From positions 1,612,001 to 1,676,000 of the forward strand of contig NZ_CP013380.1 in assembly GCF_001513745.1 (NCBI RefSeq): a stretch of 64,000 bases of DNA, written 5' to 3'. Every line of letters begins with the position of its first letter. The first letter of the stretch is position 1. The notes beneath the pieces are model-generated. The model had not been told where the DNA came from. It was given only the letters and a program-made list of their open reading frames with translations, and searched no databases. Shown here piece after piece: positions 13,203 through 23,740 of this stretch. The stretch comes from Burkholderia humptydooensis (lineage in GTDB: Bacteria > Pseudomonadota > Gammaproteobacteria > Burkholderiales > Burkholderiaceae). Position numbers and translations under genes: made by a program.

Positions 13203-14594
13203 ATGAACGTGCTGGTCGAACTGGTCGCGTTTGCGGTGGCGATCGGCGTGCTGGTCGTCGTGCATGAGTACGGGCATTACCGCGTCGCGCGCTGGTGCGG
13301 CGTCAAGGTGCTGCGCTTCTCGATCGGCTTCGGCGCGCCCGTCGCGCGCTGGGTCAGCAAGCGGACGGGCACCGAATGGACGCTGTCCGCGCTGCCGCTC
13401 GGCGGCTACGTGAAGATGCTCGACGAGCGCGATCCCGGCGACGGCATTCGCGCGAACGAACTGCCGCACGCGTTCAACCGGCAACCGGTCGGCAAGCGGA
13501 TCGCGATCGTCGCGGCCGGCCCGATCGCGAATTTCCTGCTTGCGATCGCGCTCTTTTCGGCCGTGTTCGCGACCGGCGTGACGGAGCCCGCGGCGATCGT
13601 CGCGCCGCCCGCGGCCGGCACGCCCGCCGCGGTCGCGGGTTTCGACGGCGGCGAGACGATCGTGTCGATCTGCGCCTCGGGCGCCGGCGACGCACAAGGC
13701 GGCGACGCCGAGCCGGTGCGCTCGTGGTCCGATCTGCGCTGGAAACTGCTCGGTGCGGCGTTCGACCGCAAGGACGTCGTGCTCGGCGCGCGCAATCGCG
13801 CGGACGGCGCCACCTACGATTTCCGCGTCGATCTGCACGGCCTCTCGAATCGCGACATCGACGACGATTTCATGTCGCGCCTCGGCTTCGAGCCGGGCGG
13901 CGGGTCGCTGACGGTGACGTCGGTGCTGCCGAGCGGCGCCGCGCAGCAGGCGGGGCTTCAGGCGGGCGACAAGCTCGTGTCGCTCGACGGCGCGCGCATC
14001 GGTGGCTCGACGCGTTTCATCGACGACGTGAAGGCCCACGCGGGCCGCGCGCTCGCATTGCGGATCGAGCGTGCGGGCGTCGCGCGCACGGTGTCGATCG
14101 TGCCGCAGGCGCAGCGCGACGACGAGACGGGCAAGCAGGTGGGCCGCATCGGCGCGGCGCTCGCGCTGCAGACGCCGACCGTCGACGTGCGCTACGGCGC
14201 GTTCGAGAGCGTCGAGCTCGGCGTGCGGCGCACGTGGGACATCTCGGTGTATTCGCTGAAGATGTTCGGCAGGATGGTGACGGGCGAGGCGTCGCTGAAG
14301 AACCTGTCCGGCCCGGTGACGATCGCCGACTATGCGGGCAAGAGCGCGAGGCTCGGTTTGTCGGCGTTCCTATCGTTTCTCGCCCTTGTCAGCATTAGCC
14401 TCGGCGTGCTGAACTTGCTGCCGATTCCCGTTTTGGACGGGGGGCATCTGTTATATTATCTGGTTGAAGCCGCGACCGGCAAGGCCGTATCGGAGCGCTG
14501 GCAACTGATTCTGCAAAGAGCGGGGTTGATCTGCATCGTCGCGTTGTCGGCGATCGCGCTGTTCAACGATCTGGCTCGGTTAATCCATTTTTGA
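13203..14594 (+). CDS. rseP: Site-2 intramembrane zinc metalloprotease RseP
   Basis: 463-residue inner-membrane protease that cuts anti-sigma factors within the membrane in the sigma-E envelope stress pathway and can clear signal-peptide remnants. The zinc motif HEYGH is at residues 21-25 in the first membrane segment. A periplasmic PDZ region contains LPSGAAQQAGLQAGDKLVSL. The second catalytic motif NLLPIPVLDGGHLLYY holds the third zinc ligand, Asp412. ATG 13203 places the zinc motif at the usual distance from the N-terminus. Neighbouring bamA and skp fit envelope quality control. Confidence 0.95.
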   Translation: MNVLVELVAFAVAIGVLVVVHEYGHYRVARWCGVKVLRFSIGFGAPVARWVSKRTGTEWTLSALPLGGYVKMLDERDPGDGIRANELPHAFNRQPVGKRIAIVAAGPIANFLLAIALFSAVFATGVTEPAAIVAPPAAGTPAAVAGFDGGETIVSICASGAGDAQGGDAEPVRSWSDLRWKLLGAAFDRKDVVLGARNRADGATYDFRVDLHGLSNRDIDDDFMSRLGFEPGGGSLTVTSVLPSGAAQQAGLQAGDKLVSLDGARIGGSTRFIDDVKAHAGRALALRIERAGVARTVSIVPQAQRDDETGKQVGRIGAALALQTPTVDVRYGAFESVELGVRRTWDISVYSLKMFGRMVTGEASLKNLSGPVTIADYAGKSARLGLSAFLSFLALVSISLGVLNLLPIPVLDGGHLLYYLVEAATGKAVSERWQLILQRAGLICIVALSAIALFNDLARLIHF

Positions 14595-14658
14595 CGCGTC
14601 GGGCGGCAGCCGCAACGGTGGCCGCCTGATCTGATGCAAGCTTAAACACTGGGGATGC

Positions 14659-16968
14659 ATGTTGTTCAAACCTCATCGCTTCGTACCTAAGACGGTTGCT
14701 GCCGCGGCGCTCGCCGCGCATGGCCTCGCGGCACACGCAACGGCGCCCTTCGTGGTGCAGGACATCAAGATCGAAGGCTTGCAGCGCGTCGAAGCGGGTT
14801 CCGTGTTCGCCTACCTGCCGATCAAGCAGGGCGACACGTTCACCGACGACAAGGCATCCGAAGCGATTCGCGCGCTGTACGCGACGGGCTTCTTCAACGA
14901 CGTGCGGATCGCGACGCAGGGCAGCGTCGTGATCGTCCAGGTGCAGGAGCGTCCGGCGATCGCGTCGATCGACTTCACCGGCATCAAGGAATTCGACAAG
15001 GACAACCTGAACAAGGCGCTGAAGGCCGTGGGCCTGTCGCAGGGCCGTTATTACGACAAGGCGCTCGTCGACAAGGCGGAGCAGGAGCTGAAGCGCCAGT
15101 ACCTGACGCGCGGCTTCTACGCGGCGGAAGTGTCGACGACGGTCACGCCGGTCGACGCGAACCGCGTGTCGATCCTGTTCGCGGTCGCCGAAGGCCCGAG
15201 CGCGAAGATCCGCCAGATCAACTTCATCGGCAACAAGGCTTTCAAGACGAGCACGCTGCGCGACGAGATGCAGTTGTCGACGCCGAACTGGTTCTCGTGG
15301 TACACGAAGAACGACCTGTACTCGAAGGAAAAGCTGACGGGCGACCTCGAGAACGTGCGCTCGTACTACCTGAACCGCGGGTATCTGGAGTTCAACATCG
15401 AGTCGACGCAGGTGTCGATCTCGCCGGACAAGAAGGACATGTACCTGACGGTGGCGCTGCACGAAGGCGAGCCGTACACGGTATCGAGCGTGAAGCTCGC
15501 GGGCAATCTGCTGGATCGCCAGGCGGAGCTCGAGAAGCTCGTCAAGATCAAGCCGGGCGACCGCTTCTCGGCCGAGAAGCTGCAGCAGACGACGAAGGCG
15601 ATCGTCGACAAGCTCGGCCAGTACGGCTATGCGTTCGCGACGGTGAACGCGCAGCCGGAGATCGACCAGGCGTCGCACAAGGTGGGCCTCACGCTCGTCG
15701 TCGATCCGAGCCGCCGCGTGTACGTGCGGCGGATCAACATCGTCGGCAATACGCGCACGCGCGACGAGGTCGTGCGGCGCGAGATGCGCCAGCTCGAGAG
15801 CTCGTGGTTCGATTCGAGCCGCCTCGCGCTGTCGAAGGACCGCGTCAACCGTCTCGGCTACTTCACCGACGTCGACGTGACGACGGTGCCCGTCGAAGGC
15901 ACGAACGACCAGGTCGACGTGAACGTGAAGGTCGCCGAAAAGCCGACGGGCGCGATCACGCTCGGCGCGGGCTTCTCGTCGACGGACAAGGTCGTGCTGT
16001 CGGCCGGCATCTCGCAGGACAACGTGTTCGGCTCCGGCACGAGCCTCGCGGTGAACGTGAACACCGCGAAGAGCTACCGCACGCTGACCGTCACGCAGGT
16101 CGACCCGTACTTCACCGTCGACGGCATCAAGCGGATCACCGACGTGTTCTACCGCACGTACCAGCCGCTCTATTACTCGACGAACTCGAGCTTCCGGATC
16201 ATCACGGCGGGCGGCAACCTGAAGTTCGGCATTCCGTTCTCGGAAACCGACACGGTCTATTTCGGCGCGGGCTTCGAGCAGAACCGCCTCGACGTCGATA
16301 CGAACACGCCGCAGTCGTACCAGGATTACGTGAACGAGTTCGGCCGCGTGTCGAACACGGTGCCGCTCACGATCGGCTGGTCGCGCGACGCGCGCGACAG
16401 CGCGCTGATTCCGAGCCGCGGCTACTTCACGCAGGCGAACGCCGAATACGGCGTGCCGGTCGGCAAGATCCAGTACTACAAGATGGACGTGCAGGGCCAG
16501 TACTACTACTCGTTCGCGCGCGGCTTCATCCTCGGCCTGAACCTCCAGGCGGGCTACGGCAACGGCATCGGCAACCCGTACCCGATCTTCAAGAACTACT
16601 ACGCGGGCGGTATCGGCTCCGTGCGCGGCTACGAGCCGAGCTCGCTCGGCCCGCGCGACACGAAGACGAACGATCCGATCGGCGGCTCGAAGATGGTCGT
16701 CGGCAATATCGAGCTGACGTTCCCGCTGCCGGGCACGGGCTACGACCGCACGCTGCGCGTGTTCACGTTCCTCGACGGCGGCAACGTGTGGGGCAACGCG
16801 CCGGGCGGCACGAGCACGGGCGCGAACGGCCTGCGCTACGGCTACGGTGTCGGTCTCGCGTGGATCTCGCCGATCGGGCCGCTCAAGCTGAGCTTGGGCT
16901 TCCCGCTGCAGAAGCACGAAGGCGATCAGTATCAGAAATTCCAGTTCCAGATCGGGACGGCGTTCTGA
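14659..16968 (+). CDS. bamA: Outer membrane protein assembly factor BamA
   Basis: 769-residue Omp85-family insertase, the essential core of the BAM complex. A signal peptide (residues 1 to about 27, ending around AHATA) is followed by five POTRA repeats, starting at FVVQDIKIEGLQRVEAGSVF, and a 16-strand barrel. The barrel contains VRGYEPSSLGPRD (the conserved VRGF/Y loop-6 motif) and ends in Phe, the usual outer-membrane signature. It lies 64 nt after rseP and 37 nt before skp. Confidence 0.97.
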   Translation: MLFKPHRFVPKTVAAAALAAHGLAAHATAPFVVQDIKIEGLQRVEAGSVFAYLPIKQGDTFTDDKASEAIRALYATGFFNDVRIATQGSVVIVQVQERPAIASIDFTGIKEFDKDNLNKALKAVGLSQGRYYDKALVDKAEQELKRQYLTRGFYAAEVSTTVTPVDANRVSILFAVAEGPSAKIRQINFIGNKAFKTSTLRDEMQLSTPNWFSWYTKNDLYSKEKLTGDLENVRSYYLNRGYLEFNIESTQVSISPDKKDMYLTVALHEGEPYTVSSVKLAGNLLDRQAELEKLVKIKPGDRFSAEKLQQTTKAIVDKLGQYGYAFATVNAQPEIDQASHKVGLTLVVDPSRRVYVRRINIVGNTRTRDEVVRREMRQLESSWFDSSRLALSKDRVNRLGYFTDVDVTTVPVEGTNDQVDVNVKVAEKPTGAITLGAGFSSTDKVVLSAGISQDNVFGSGTSLAVNVNTAKSYRTLTVTQVDPYFTVDGIKRITDVFYRTYQPLYYSTNSSFRIITAGGNLKFGIPFSETDTVYFGAGFEQNRLDVDTNTPQSYQDYVNEFGRVSNTVPLTIGWSRDARDSALIPSRGYFTQANAEYGVPVGKIQYYKMDVQGQYYYSFARGFILGLNLQAGYGNGIGNPYPIFKNYYAGGIGSVRGYEPSSLGPRDTKTNDPIGGSKMVVGNIELTFPLPGTGYDRTLRVFTFLDGGNVWGNAPGGTSTGANGLRYGYGVGLAWISPIGPLKLSLGFPLQKHEGDQYQKFQFQIGTAF

Positions 16969-17005
16969 TCGATCAGGCACTGACTACAGCATCGAGAGGG
17001 TAATC

Positions 17006-17539
17006 TTGCTAACCGGTAAGTTTTCGAAACGAGTGATGTGCGCGCTGGCGCTTGCGGCCGCGCTCGGCGCGACGGCCGCGCACGCGCAGGACGTCGCGCG
17101 CATCGCGGCCGTCAATTCGGATCGGATCCTGCGCGAGTCCGCGCCCGCGAAGGCCGCGCAGACGAAGCTCGAAGCCGAGTTCGCGAAGCGCGACAAGGAT
17201 CTGCAGGACATGGCCGCGCGCCTGAAGTCGATGTCCGATGCGCTCGACCGGAACGGGCCGACGATGTCGGCCAACGACCGCGCGCAGAAGCAGCGCGACC
17301 TCGCGCAGCTCGACACCGATTTCCAGCGCAAGCAGCGCGAGTTCCGCGAGGATCTGAACCAGCGCCGCAACGAGGAGCTCGCGGCGGTGCTCGACAAGGC
17401 GAACAAGGTGATCAAGCAGATCGCCGAGCAGCAGAACTACGATCTGATCGTGCAGGAAGCGGTGTACGTGAGTCCGCGCATCGACATCACCGACAAGGTG
17501 CTGAAGGCGCTCGCATCGCCTTCGAGCCTGTCGAACTGA
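17006..17539 (+). CDS. skp: Periplasmic OmpH/Skp-family chaperone
   Basis: 177-residue OMP chaperone. A signal peptide ([16 protein letters not shown], cut before QD) precedes [20 protein letters not shown] and a long charged coiled-coil (residues ~55-145), as in the Skp tentacle fold. The chosen start is TTG at 17006 because GAGAGGG lies at the right distance upstream. GTG 17033 or ATG 17036 would shorten the signal peptide's charged n-region and have no clear site. Skp escorts unfolded OMPs to BamA, encoded next door. Confidence 0.9.
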   Translation: MLTGKFSKRVMCALALAAALGATAAHAQDVARIAAVNSDRILRESAPAKAAQTKLEAEFAKRDKDLQDMAARLKSMSDALDRNGPTMSANDRAQKQRDLAQLDTDFQRKQREFREDLNQRRNEELAAVLDKANKVIKQIAEQQNYDLIVQEAVYVSPRIDITDKVLKALASPSSLSN

Positions 17540-17555
17540 ACGGAGCGAACGTCGA

Positions 17556-18641
17556 ATGGCATTGACGCTTGAGGCGCTCGTCGCGCGGTTCGGCGGCGAG
17601 ATCGTCGGCGACGGCCGGTGCGAGGTCGGTGCTCTCGCGCCGCTCGATCAGGCGGGCCCGCGGCAGCTCGCGTTCCTCGCGAATCCGAAGTATCTGGCGC
17701 AGGTCGAGACGACGGGCGCCGGCGCGGTGCTGATCGCGCCGCGCGATCTGGAGAAGCTCGGCGCGGCCGCGACCGGCCGCAATTTCATCGTCACGCCGAA
17801 TCCCTACGCGTATTTCGCGCGCGTCGCGCAGATGTTCATCGATCTCGCCGCGCCGCAGCGCGCCGCGGGCGTGCATCCGAGCGCGACGATCGACCCGGCC
17901 GCGCAGGTCGCCGCGAGCGCCGTGATCGGCCCGCACGTGAGCGTCGAGGCGGGCGCCGTGATCGGCGAGCGCGTGCAGCTCGACGCGAATGTGTTCGTCG
18001 GCCGCGGCACGCGGATCGGCGACGACTCGCACCTTTACCCGAACGTCACGATCTATCACGGCTGCACGCTTGGAGCCCGCGCGATCGTCCATTCGGGCGC
18101 CGTGATCGGCTCCGACGGCTTCGGCTTCGCGCCGGATTTCGTCGGCGAAGGCGACGCGCGCACGGGCGCGTGGGTCAAGATTCCGCAGGTCGGCGGCGTG
18201 AAGGTCGGCCCCGACGTCGAGATCGGCGCGAACACGACGATCGACCGCGGCGCGATGGCGGACACCGTCATCGACGAATGCGTGAAGATCGACAACCTCG
18301 TGCAGATCGGCCACAACTGCCGGATCGGCGCGTACACCGTGATCGCCGGCTGCGCGGGCATCGCGGGCAGCACGACGATCGGCAGGCACTGCATGATCGG
18401 CGGCGCGGTCGGCATCGCCGGGCACGTGACGCTCGGCGACTACGTGATCGTCACCGCGAAGTCGGGCGTGTCAAAATCGCTGCCGAAGGCGGGCATCTAT
18501 ACGAGCGCGTTTCCGGCCGTCGAGCACGGCGACTGGAACAAGAGCGCGGCGCTCGTGCGCAACCTGGACAAGCTGCGCGATCGGATCAAGGCGCTCGAAA
18601 CCGCGCTGGCCGCGCGGGAAGGCGACGCCGGCGACGCATGA
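17556..18641 (+). CDS. lpxD: UDP-3-O-(3-hydroxyacyl)glucosamine N-acyltransferase
   Basis: 361-residue left-handed beta-helix acyltransferase adding the N-linked hydroxyacyl chain in lipid A synthesis. An N-terminal uridine-binding domain (to about residue 100, with [10 protein letters not shown]) is followed by many hexapeptide repeats ([30 protein letters not shown]) and a C-terminal helix. [11 protein letters not shown] and IGHNCRIG are conserved substrate and catalytic-His regions. It starts 16 nt after skp. Confidence 0.96.
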   Translation: MALTLEALVARFGGEIVGDGRCEVGALAPLDQAGPRQLAFLANPKYLAQVETTGAGAVLIAPRDLEKLGAAATGRNFIVTPNPYAYFARVAQMFIDLAAPQRAAGVHPSATIDPAAQVAASAVIGPHVSVEAGAVIGERVQLDANVFVGRGTRIGDDSHLYPNVTIYHGCTLGARAIVHSGAVIGSDGFGFAPDFVGEGDARTGAWVKIPQVGGVKVGPDVEIGANTTIDRGAMADTVIDECVKIDNLVQIGHNCRIGAYTVIAGCAGIAGSTTIGRHCMIGGAVGIAGHVTLGDYVIVTAKSGVSKSLPKAGIYTSAFPAVEHGDWNKSAALVRNLDKLRDRIKALETALAAREGDAGDA

Positions 18642-18788
18642 ACCCACGTCGGCCGGAAACGCGCGGCGCAGCACTCGCAGGCTGCCCGCCGCGCCGGTCG
18701 ACCGAACCCCGCGCGCCGCCTTCCCCGACGCGGCCCGCATCAGCACTTGCAGTCATCACCGCGCAGCCATTGCGTGAGACGAACCATC

Positions 18789-19256
18789 ATGAGCACTGAA
18801 AAAATCAACTTCGACATTCACAAGATCCTCACGCTGCTGCCGCACCGCTATCCGATTCTGCTCGTCGATCGCGTGCTCGAACTCGAACCGCACAAGTCCA
18901 TCAAAGCGTTGAAGAACGTGACGGTCAACGAGCCGTTCTTCACCGGCCACTTCCCGAAGCGGCCGGTGATGCCGGGCGTGCTGATCATCGAGGCGCTCGC
19001 GCAGGCGGCCGCACTCCTCACGTTCGCGGAGGCCGAGCCGAAGGACCCGGAGAACACGCTGTACTACTTCGTCGGCATCGACAACGCGCGCTTCAAGCGC
19101 GTCGTCGAGCCGGGCGACCAGTTGATCCTGAACGTGACGTTCGAGCGCTACATTCGCGGCATCTGGAAGTTCAAGGCCGTCGCGGAAGTGGACGGCAAGG
19201 TCGCGGCGGAAGCCGAGCTGATGTGCACGGTCAAGACGGCCGACGCGGCGCCCTGA
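18789..19256 (+). CDS. fabZ: 3-hydroxyacyl-[ACP] dehydratase FabZ
   Basis: 155-residue hotdog-fold dehydratase of fatty acid elongation. It competes with LpxA and LpxD for hydroxyacyl-ACP, so its place among lpx genes ties membrane and lipid A supply. [14 protein letters not shown] precedes catalytic His54 in [13 protein letters not shown], and catalytic Glu68 lies in [12 protein letters not shown] 18789 is preferred; the in-frame region 14 codons upstream does not resemble the family. The 147-nt gap after lpxD is the largest in this run and may hold an internal promoter. Confidence 0.96.
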   Translation: MSTEKINFDIHKILTLLPHRYPILLVDRVLELEPHKSIKALKNVTVNEPFFTGHFPKRPVMPGVLIIEALAQAAALLTFAEAEPKDPENTLYYFVGIDNARFKRVVEPGDQLILNVTFERYIRGIWKFKAVAEVDGKVAAEAELMCTVKTADAAP

Positions 19257-19314
19257 GTGCGCGCGGCACGCAACGGCTACGCAACGCGACATAGACATTG
19301 AGAGGCAACGGCGC

Positions 19315-20103
19315 ATGAGCAGGATTCACCCCACGGCGATCATCGAGCCGGGCGCGCAGCTCCACGAGACGGTCGAGGTCGGCCCGTACGCGATCGTCGG
19401 TCCGAACGTGACGATCGGCGCGCGCACGACGGTCGGCTCGCACAGCGTGATCGAAGGCCATACGGCGATCGGCGAAGACAATCGCATCGGCCATTACGCG
19501 TCGGTGGGCGGCCGCCCGCAGGACATGAAGTACAAGGACGAGCCGACGCGGCTCGTGATCGGCGATCGCAACACGATCCGCGAATTCACGACGATCCACA
19601 CGGGCACCGTGCAGGACAAGGGCGTCACGACGCTCGGCGACGACAACTGGATCATGGCGTACGTGCACATCGGCCACGACTGCCGCGTCGGCAGCCATGT
19701 GGTCCTGTCGAGCAACGCGCAGATGGCGGGGCACGTCGAGATCGGCGACTGGGCGATCGTCGGCGGGATGTCGGGCGTTCACCAGTTCGTGCGGATCGGC
19801 GCACATTCGATGCTGGGCGGCGCGTCGGCGCTCGTGCAGGACATTCCGCCGTTCGTGATCGCGGCAGGCAACAAGGCCGAGCCGCACGGGATCAACGTCG
19901 AAGGGCTGCGCCGCCGCGGCTTCGCGCCGGATGCGATTTCCGCGCTGCGCAGCGCGTACCGGATCCTGTACAAGAACAACCTGTCGCTCGAAGAGGCGAA
20001 GGTCCAGTTGAGCGAGCTCGCGCAGGCGGGCGGCGACGGCGACGCGGCGGTGAAGGCGCTCGTCGACTTCGTCGAGTCGTCGCAGCGCGGCATCATTCGC
20101 TGA
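19315..20103 (+). CDS. lpxA: UDP-N-acetylglucosamine O-acyltransferase
   Basis: 262-residue hexapeptide-repeat acyltransferase that performs the first step of lipid A synthesis. The beta-helix starts at once ([20 protein letters not shown]). The catalytic histidine is His121 in [13 protein letters not shown]. The C-terminal helical part contains [12 protein letters not shown]. Length matches E. coli LpxA (262). It ends 4 nt before lpxB. Confidence 0.97.
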   Translation: MSRIHPTAIIEPGAQLHETVEVGPYAIVGPNVTIGARTTVGSHSVIEGHTAIGEDNRIGHYASVGGRPQDMKYKDEPTRLVIGDRNTIREFTTIHTGTVQDKGVTTLGDDNWIMAYVHIGHDCRVGSHVVLSSNAQMAGHVEIGDWAIVGGMSGVHQFVRIGAHSMLGGASALVQDIPPFVIAAGNKAEPHGINVEGLRRRGFAPDAISALRSAYRILYKNNLSLEEAKVQLSELAQAGGDGDAAVKALVDFVESSQRGIIR

Positions 20104-20107
20104 CGCG

Positions 20108-21274
20108 ATGGCGTTCCAACCCACACCGCTGCGCATCGCGCTCGTCGCGGGCGAACCGTCGGGCGACCTGCTCGGCGCGTCGCTCCTCGGCGGGCTGCAC
20201 GCGCAGTTGCCCGCATCGTCCCGCTATTACGGGATCGGCGGGCCGCGCATGACCGCCGTGGATTTCGACGCGCACTGGCCGATGGAAAAGCTCGCGGTGC
20301 GCGGCTACGTCGAGGCGCTCAGGCACATTCCCGAAATCCTGCGCATTCGCGGCGAACTCAAGCGCCAGTTGCTCGCCGAGCCGCCCGACGCGTTCGTCGG
20401 CATCGACGCGCCCGATTTCAACTTCGGCCTCGAGCAGGCGTTGCGCGGCGCCGGCATTCCGACGATCCACTTCGTCTGTCCGTCGATCTGGGCGTGGCGC
20501 GGCGGCCGGATCAAGAAGATCGTCAAGGCCGTCGACCATATGCTGTGCCTGTTCCCGTTCGAGCCCGAGCTGCTCGGGAAGGCAGGCGTCGCGGCGACGT
20601 TCGTCGGCCATCCGCTCGCCGACGAGATCCCGCTCGAGCCCGACACGCACGGCGCGCGGATCGCGCTCGGTCTGCCGGACAGCGGCCCCGTGATCGCTGT
20701 GCTGCCGGGCAGCCGCCGCTCGGAGATCGAGCTGATCGGCCCGACGTTCTTCGACGCGATGGAACTGATGCGGCAGCGCGAGCCCGGCGTGCGCTTCGTC
20801 GTGCCGGCCGCGACGCCCGCGCTGCGCGAGCTGCTGCGGCCGCTCGTCGACGCGCACCCGTTGCTGCCGGTCACGCTGACCGAGGGCCGCGCGCAGGTCG
20901 CGATGACTGCGGCCGACGCGATCCTCGTGAAGAGCGGCACCGTGACGCTCGAAGCGGCGCTCCTCAAGAAGCCGATGGTGATCTCGTACAAGGTGCCGTG
21001 GCTTACCGGGCAGATCATGCGCCGGCAGGGCTATCTGCCGTACGTCGGACTGCCGAACATCCTCGCGGGCCGCTTCGTCGTGCCCGAGCTGCTGCAGCAT
21101 TTCGCGACGCCCGACGCGCTCGCCGACGCGACGCTCACGCAATTGCGCGACGATGCGAACCGCCGCACCCTCACCGACATTTTCACCGACATGCATCTCG
21201 CGTTGCGCCAGAACACCGCGCAGCGCGCGGCCGAGGCCGTCGCGCGCGTGATCGACAGCAGGAAGCCGCGCTGA
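20108..21274 (+). CDS. lpxB: Lipid-A-disaccharide synthase
   Basis: 388-residue GT19 glycosyltransferase that joins UDP-diacylglucosamine and lipid X. Recognised from [16 protein letters not shown] at the N-terminus, [30 protein letters not shown], and [11 protein letters not shown] in the nucleotide-binding half, followed by [17 protein letters not shown]. Starts 4 nt after lpxA; its TGA shares one base with the rnhB ATG. Confidence 0.97.
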   Translation: MAFQPTPLRIALVAGEPSGDLLGASLLGGLHAQLPASSRYYGIGGPRMTAVDFDAHWPMEKLAVRGYVEALRHIPEILRIRGELKRQLLAEPPDAFVGIDAPDFNFGLEQALRGAGIPTIHFVCPSIWAWRGGRIKKIVKAVDHMLCLFPFEPELLGKAGVAATFVGHPLADEIPLEPDTHGARIALGLPDSGPVIAVLPGSRRSEIELIGPTFFDAMELMRQREPGVRFVVPAATPALRELLRPLVDAHPLLPVTLTEGRAQVAMTAADAILVKSGTVTLEAALLKKPMVISYKVPWLTGQIMRRQGYLPYVGLPNILAGRFVVPELLQHFATPDALADATLTQLRDDANRRTLTDIFTDMHLALRQNTAQRAAEAVARVIDSRKPR

Positions 21275-21918
21275 TGGCGACGACTCGCAAACTCCGCGGC
21301 GGCGCCGATGGCGCGGCCCAGCCCGCGCTCGATTTCGACGCGCCGGGCGAGATCGTCTGCGGCGTCGACGAAGCCGGACGCGGCCCGCTCGCCGGGCCCG
21401 TCGTCGCGGCGGCCGTCGTGCTCGATCCGGCGCGGCCGATCGTGGGCCTCGACGATTCGAAGGCGCTGTCCGCGAAGAAGCGCGAGCGGCTCTTCGACGA
21501 AATCGTCGCGCATGCGCTCGGGTACTGCATCGCATCGGCGAGCGTCGAGGAAATCGACACCCTCAACATCCTGCACGCGACGATGCTCGCGATGAAGCGC
21601 GCGGTCGAAGGGCTCGCGGTGCGGCCGACGCTCGCGAAAATCGACGGCAACCGCTGCCCGGCGCTTGCGATCCGCAGCGAAGCGATCGTCGGCGGCGACG
21701 CGCTCGTGCCGAGCATCTCGGCCGCGTCGATTCTCGCGAAGGTCACGCGCGACCGGATGCTCGTCGAGCTGCATCAGCAATTCCCGATGTACGGATTCGA
21801 TGCGCATGCGGGCTACGGCACGCCGCAGCATCTCGCCGCCTTGCGCGCGCATGGGCCGTGCGAGCATCACCGCCGCTCGTTCGCGCCCGTGCGCGCCGCA
21901 TTCGATCTGATTCGATGA
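21274..21918 (+). CDS. rnhB: Ribonuclease HII
   Basis: 214-residue RNase HII that removes ribonucleotides embedded in DNA. The active-site motif [21 protein letters not shown] gives Asp32 and Glu33. Further acidic residues and [14 protein letters not shown] are typical. A non-conserved leader of about 25 residues precedes the core. Both ends overlap neighbours (1 nt with lpxB, 4 nt with the methyltransferase), so it is surely part of the lpx operon. Confidence 0.95.
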   Translation: MATTRKLRGGADGAAQPALDFDAPGEIVCGVDEAGRGPLAGPVVAAAVVLDPARPIVGLDDSKALSAKKRERLFDEIVAHALGYCIASASVEEIDTLNILHATMLAMKRAVEGLAVRPTLAKIDGNRCPALAIRSEAIVGGDALVPSISAASILAKVTRDRMLVELHQQFPMYGFDAHAGYGTPQHLAALRAHGPCEHHRRSFAPVRAAFDLIR

Positions 21919-22703
21919 AAGCGATCACTTCCCGCGACAATCCGCTGTACAAGCGCCTGAAGTCGCTCGCGGGCTCGACCCACCAGCAGCGCCGCGGCGG
22001 CCAGGCGCTCCTCGAGGGGCTGCACCTCGCGAGCGCCTATCTCGACGCGGCCGGGCAGCCGGAGCTCTGCGTCGTCACCGACGGCGCGCTCGCGCACGCG
22101 GAGGCGCGCGAGATTGTCGCGCGCATCGAGCCGGCGCGGGTCGTCACGCTGCCCGACGCATTGTTCGGGCAGTTGTCGAACGTCGTCAACGGCGTCGGGT
22201 TGCTGCTGCTCGTCGCGCGTCCGGCGCCCGCGTTGCCGGCGCGCGTCGCGGACACATCGGTCGTGCTCGACGGCGTGCAGGACGCGGGCAACGTCGGCTC
22301 GATCCTGCGCAGCGCGGCCGCGGCGGGCGTGAAGCGAGTGTTCTGCGCGCCGGGCACCGCGTACGCGTGGTCGTCGAAGGTGCTGCGCTCGGCGATGGGC
22401 GCGCATTTCCTGCTCGATATCCACGAGGACATCGACGCCGGCACGCTGATCGAGCGGCTCGCGATTCCGGTCGCGCTGACCGATTCGCACGGCGCGCGCG
22501 CGATCTATGATTGCGATCTGGCCGGGCCGCTCGCGTGGGTGTTCGGCAACGAAGGGGCGGGCGTGTCCGCCCGGTGGCGCGACGCGGCGACGCATCGCGT
22601 GACGATTCCGCAGCCGGGCGGGATGGAATCGCTGAACGTGGCGGCTGCGGCGGCGGTTTGTCTTTTCGAGCAGTGCCGGCAGCAACGCGCGCCCGGCGCG
22701 TGA
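21915..22703 (+). CDS. SpoU/TrmH-family RNA 2'-O-methyltransferase
   Basis: 262-residue SPOUT-class methyltransferase using S-adenosylmethionine. The N-terminal substrate-binding domain has [16 protein letters not shown] and [12 protein letters not shown]. The knotted catalytic domain contains [20 protein letters not shown] (motif 1), [11 protein letters not shown] (motif 2) and [20 protein letters not shown] (motif 3). An rRNA target is likely, as in RlmB-like paralogues, but the position is unknown. ATG 21915 overlaps rnhB by 4 nt. Its stop is only 13 nt from that of convergent ppsR. Confidence 0.9.
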   Translation: MKAITSRDNPLYKRLKSLAGSTHQQRRGGQALLEGLHLASAYLDAAGQPELCVVTDGALAHAEAREIVARIEPARVVTLPDALFGQLSNVVNGVGLLLLVARPAPALPARVADTSVVLDGVQDAGNVGSILRSAAAAGVKRVFCAPGTAYAWSSKVLRSAMGAHFLLDIHEDIDAGTLIERLAIPVALTDSHGARAIYDCDLAGPLAWVFGNEGAGVSARWRDAATHRVTIPQPGGMESLNVAAAAAVCLFEQCRQQRAPGA

Positions 22704-22716
22704 CGCACGCCCTTCG

Positions 22717-23532
22717 TCAATACGACTGCCGCTCGAGCTTGATTTCCTGCAGGATCGTCGTCGCGATTTCCTCGATCGACTTGTGCGTCGACGACAGCCA
22801 TTTGACGCATTCGCGCCGCATCATCGCTTCCGCCTCGTTGATTTCGTAGCGGCAGTTCTCGGGCGCCGCGTACTTGCTGCCGGGGCGGCGCTCGTTGCGG
22901 ATCTCCGAGAGGCGCATCGGATCGATCGACAGCCCGAACAGCTTGTCGCGATGCGGATTGAGCGGCGTGGGCAGCTTGCCGCGCTCGAAGTCTTCCGGAA
23001 TCAGCGGATAGTTCGCCGCCTTCACGCCATACTGCATCGCGAGATACAGGCTCGTCGGCGTCTTGCCGCTGCGCGACACGCCGATCAGGATCACGTCGGC
23101 GTCGGCGAGGTTGCGGTTCGACTGGCCGTCGTCGTGCGCGAGCGAGAAGTTGATCGCCTCGATCCTCGTCTTGTATTCCTCGGTGTCCGCGTTCTGGTGA
23201 ACGCGGCCCATCGCATGACTCGACTTCAACTGCAGTTCCTGCTCGAGCGGTTCGACGAAGCGCTGGAACATGTCGAGCACGAGCGCGTTCGAACGCTTGA
23301 CGATCTCGTTCGATTCGCCGTCGACGAGCGTCGTGAACACGATCGGCCGGCGGCCGTCGTGCTGCGCGGCCTCGTTGATCTTCTGGATGGTGCCGTACGC
23401 CTTCTCGATCGAATCGATGAACGGCACGCGCACGAGCCGGAATTTCTGATCGAACTGGGACAGGATCGAATGCGCGAAGGTTTCGGCGGTGATCCCGGTG
23501 CCGTCGGAGACGATGAATACGGTTGGAAGCAT
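22717..23532 (-). CDS. ppsR: PEP synthase regulatory protein (ADP-dependent kinase/Pi-dependent pyrophosphorylase)
   Basis: 271-residue DUF299 protein that inactivates PEP synthase by ADP-dependent phosphorylation and reactivates it by phosphorolysis. VFIVSDGTGITAETFAHSIL opens the protein and the P-loop GVSRSGKT is at residues 151-158. The family length is about 270. Its presumed target ppsA lies 1.4 kb away on the other strand, which supports the assignment to PpsR rather than to the PPDK regulator. Confidence 0.94.
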   Translation of the reverse strand: MLPTVFIVSDGTGITAETFAHSILSQFDQKFRLVRVPFIDSIEKAYGTIQKINEAAQHDGRRPIVFTTLVDGESNEIVKRSNALVLDMFQRFVEPLEQELQLKSSHAMGRVHQNADTEEYKTRIEAINFSLAHDDGQSNRNLADADVILIGVSRSGKTPTSLYLAMQYGVKAANYPLIPEDFERGKLPTPLNPHRDKLFGLSIDPMRLSEIRNERRPGSKYAAPENCRYEINEAEAMMRRECVKWLSSTHKSIEEIATTILQEIKLERQSY

Positions 23533-23740
23533 GAATCGAAGAATGCGTCGAGCGTGTGCGTGGCGGCCGCGCGCGGCCGGAAAGCGGTCATTTTAGCAGG
23601 CGCGGGCGCGCGGCCTGGCGCGGCGCATCGCGTTGCGCCGCGCGCCCTCGCTTGCGGCGCGCAGCATCGCCGCCGGCTTCGCGCTATGCTCGTGCGGCGC
23701 CGCGCGAGCGGCGCTCCGCTCGTCGAACGACCCAGGAGCC

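Noticed and set aside
14563..16980. 805-codon open frame opposite bamA
   Set aside because: Antisense shadow of bamA; composition is Arg/Val/Leu repeats with no recognisable domain or ribosome-binding site.
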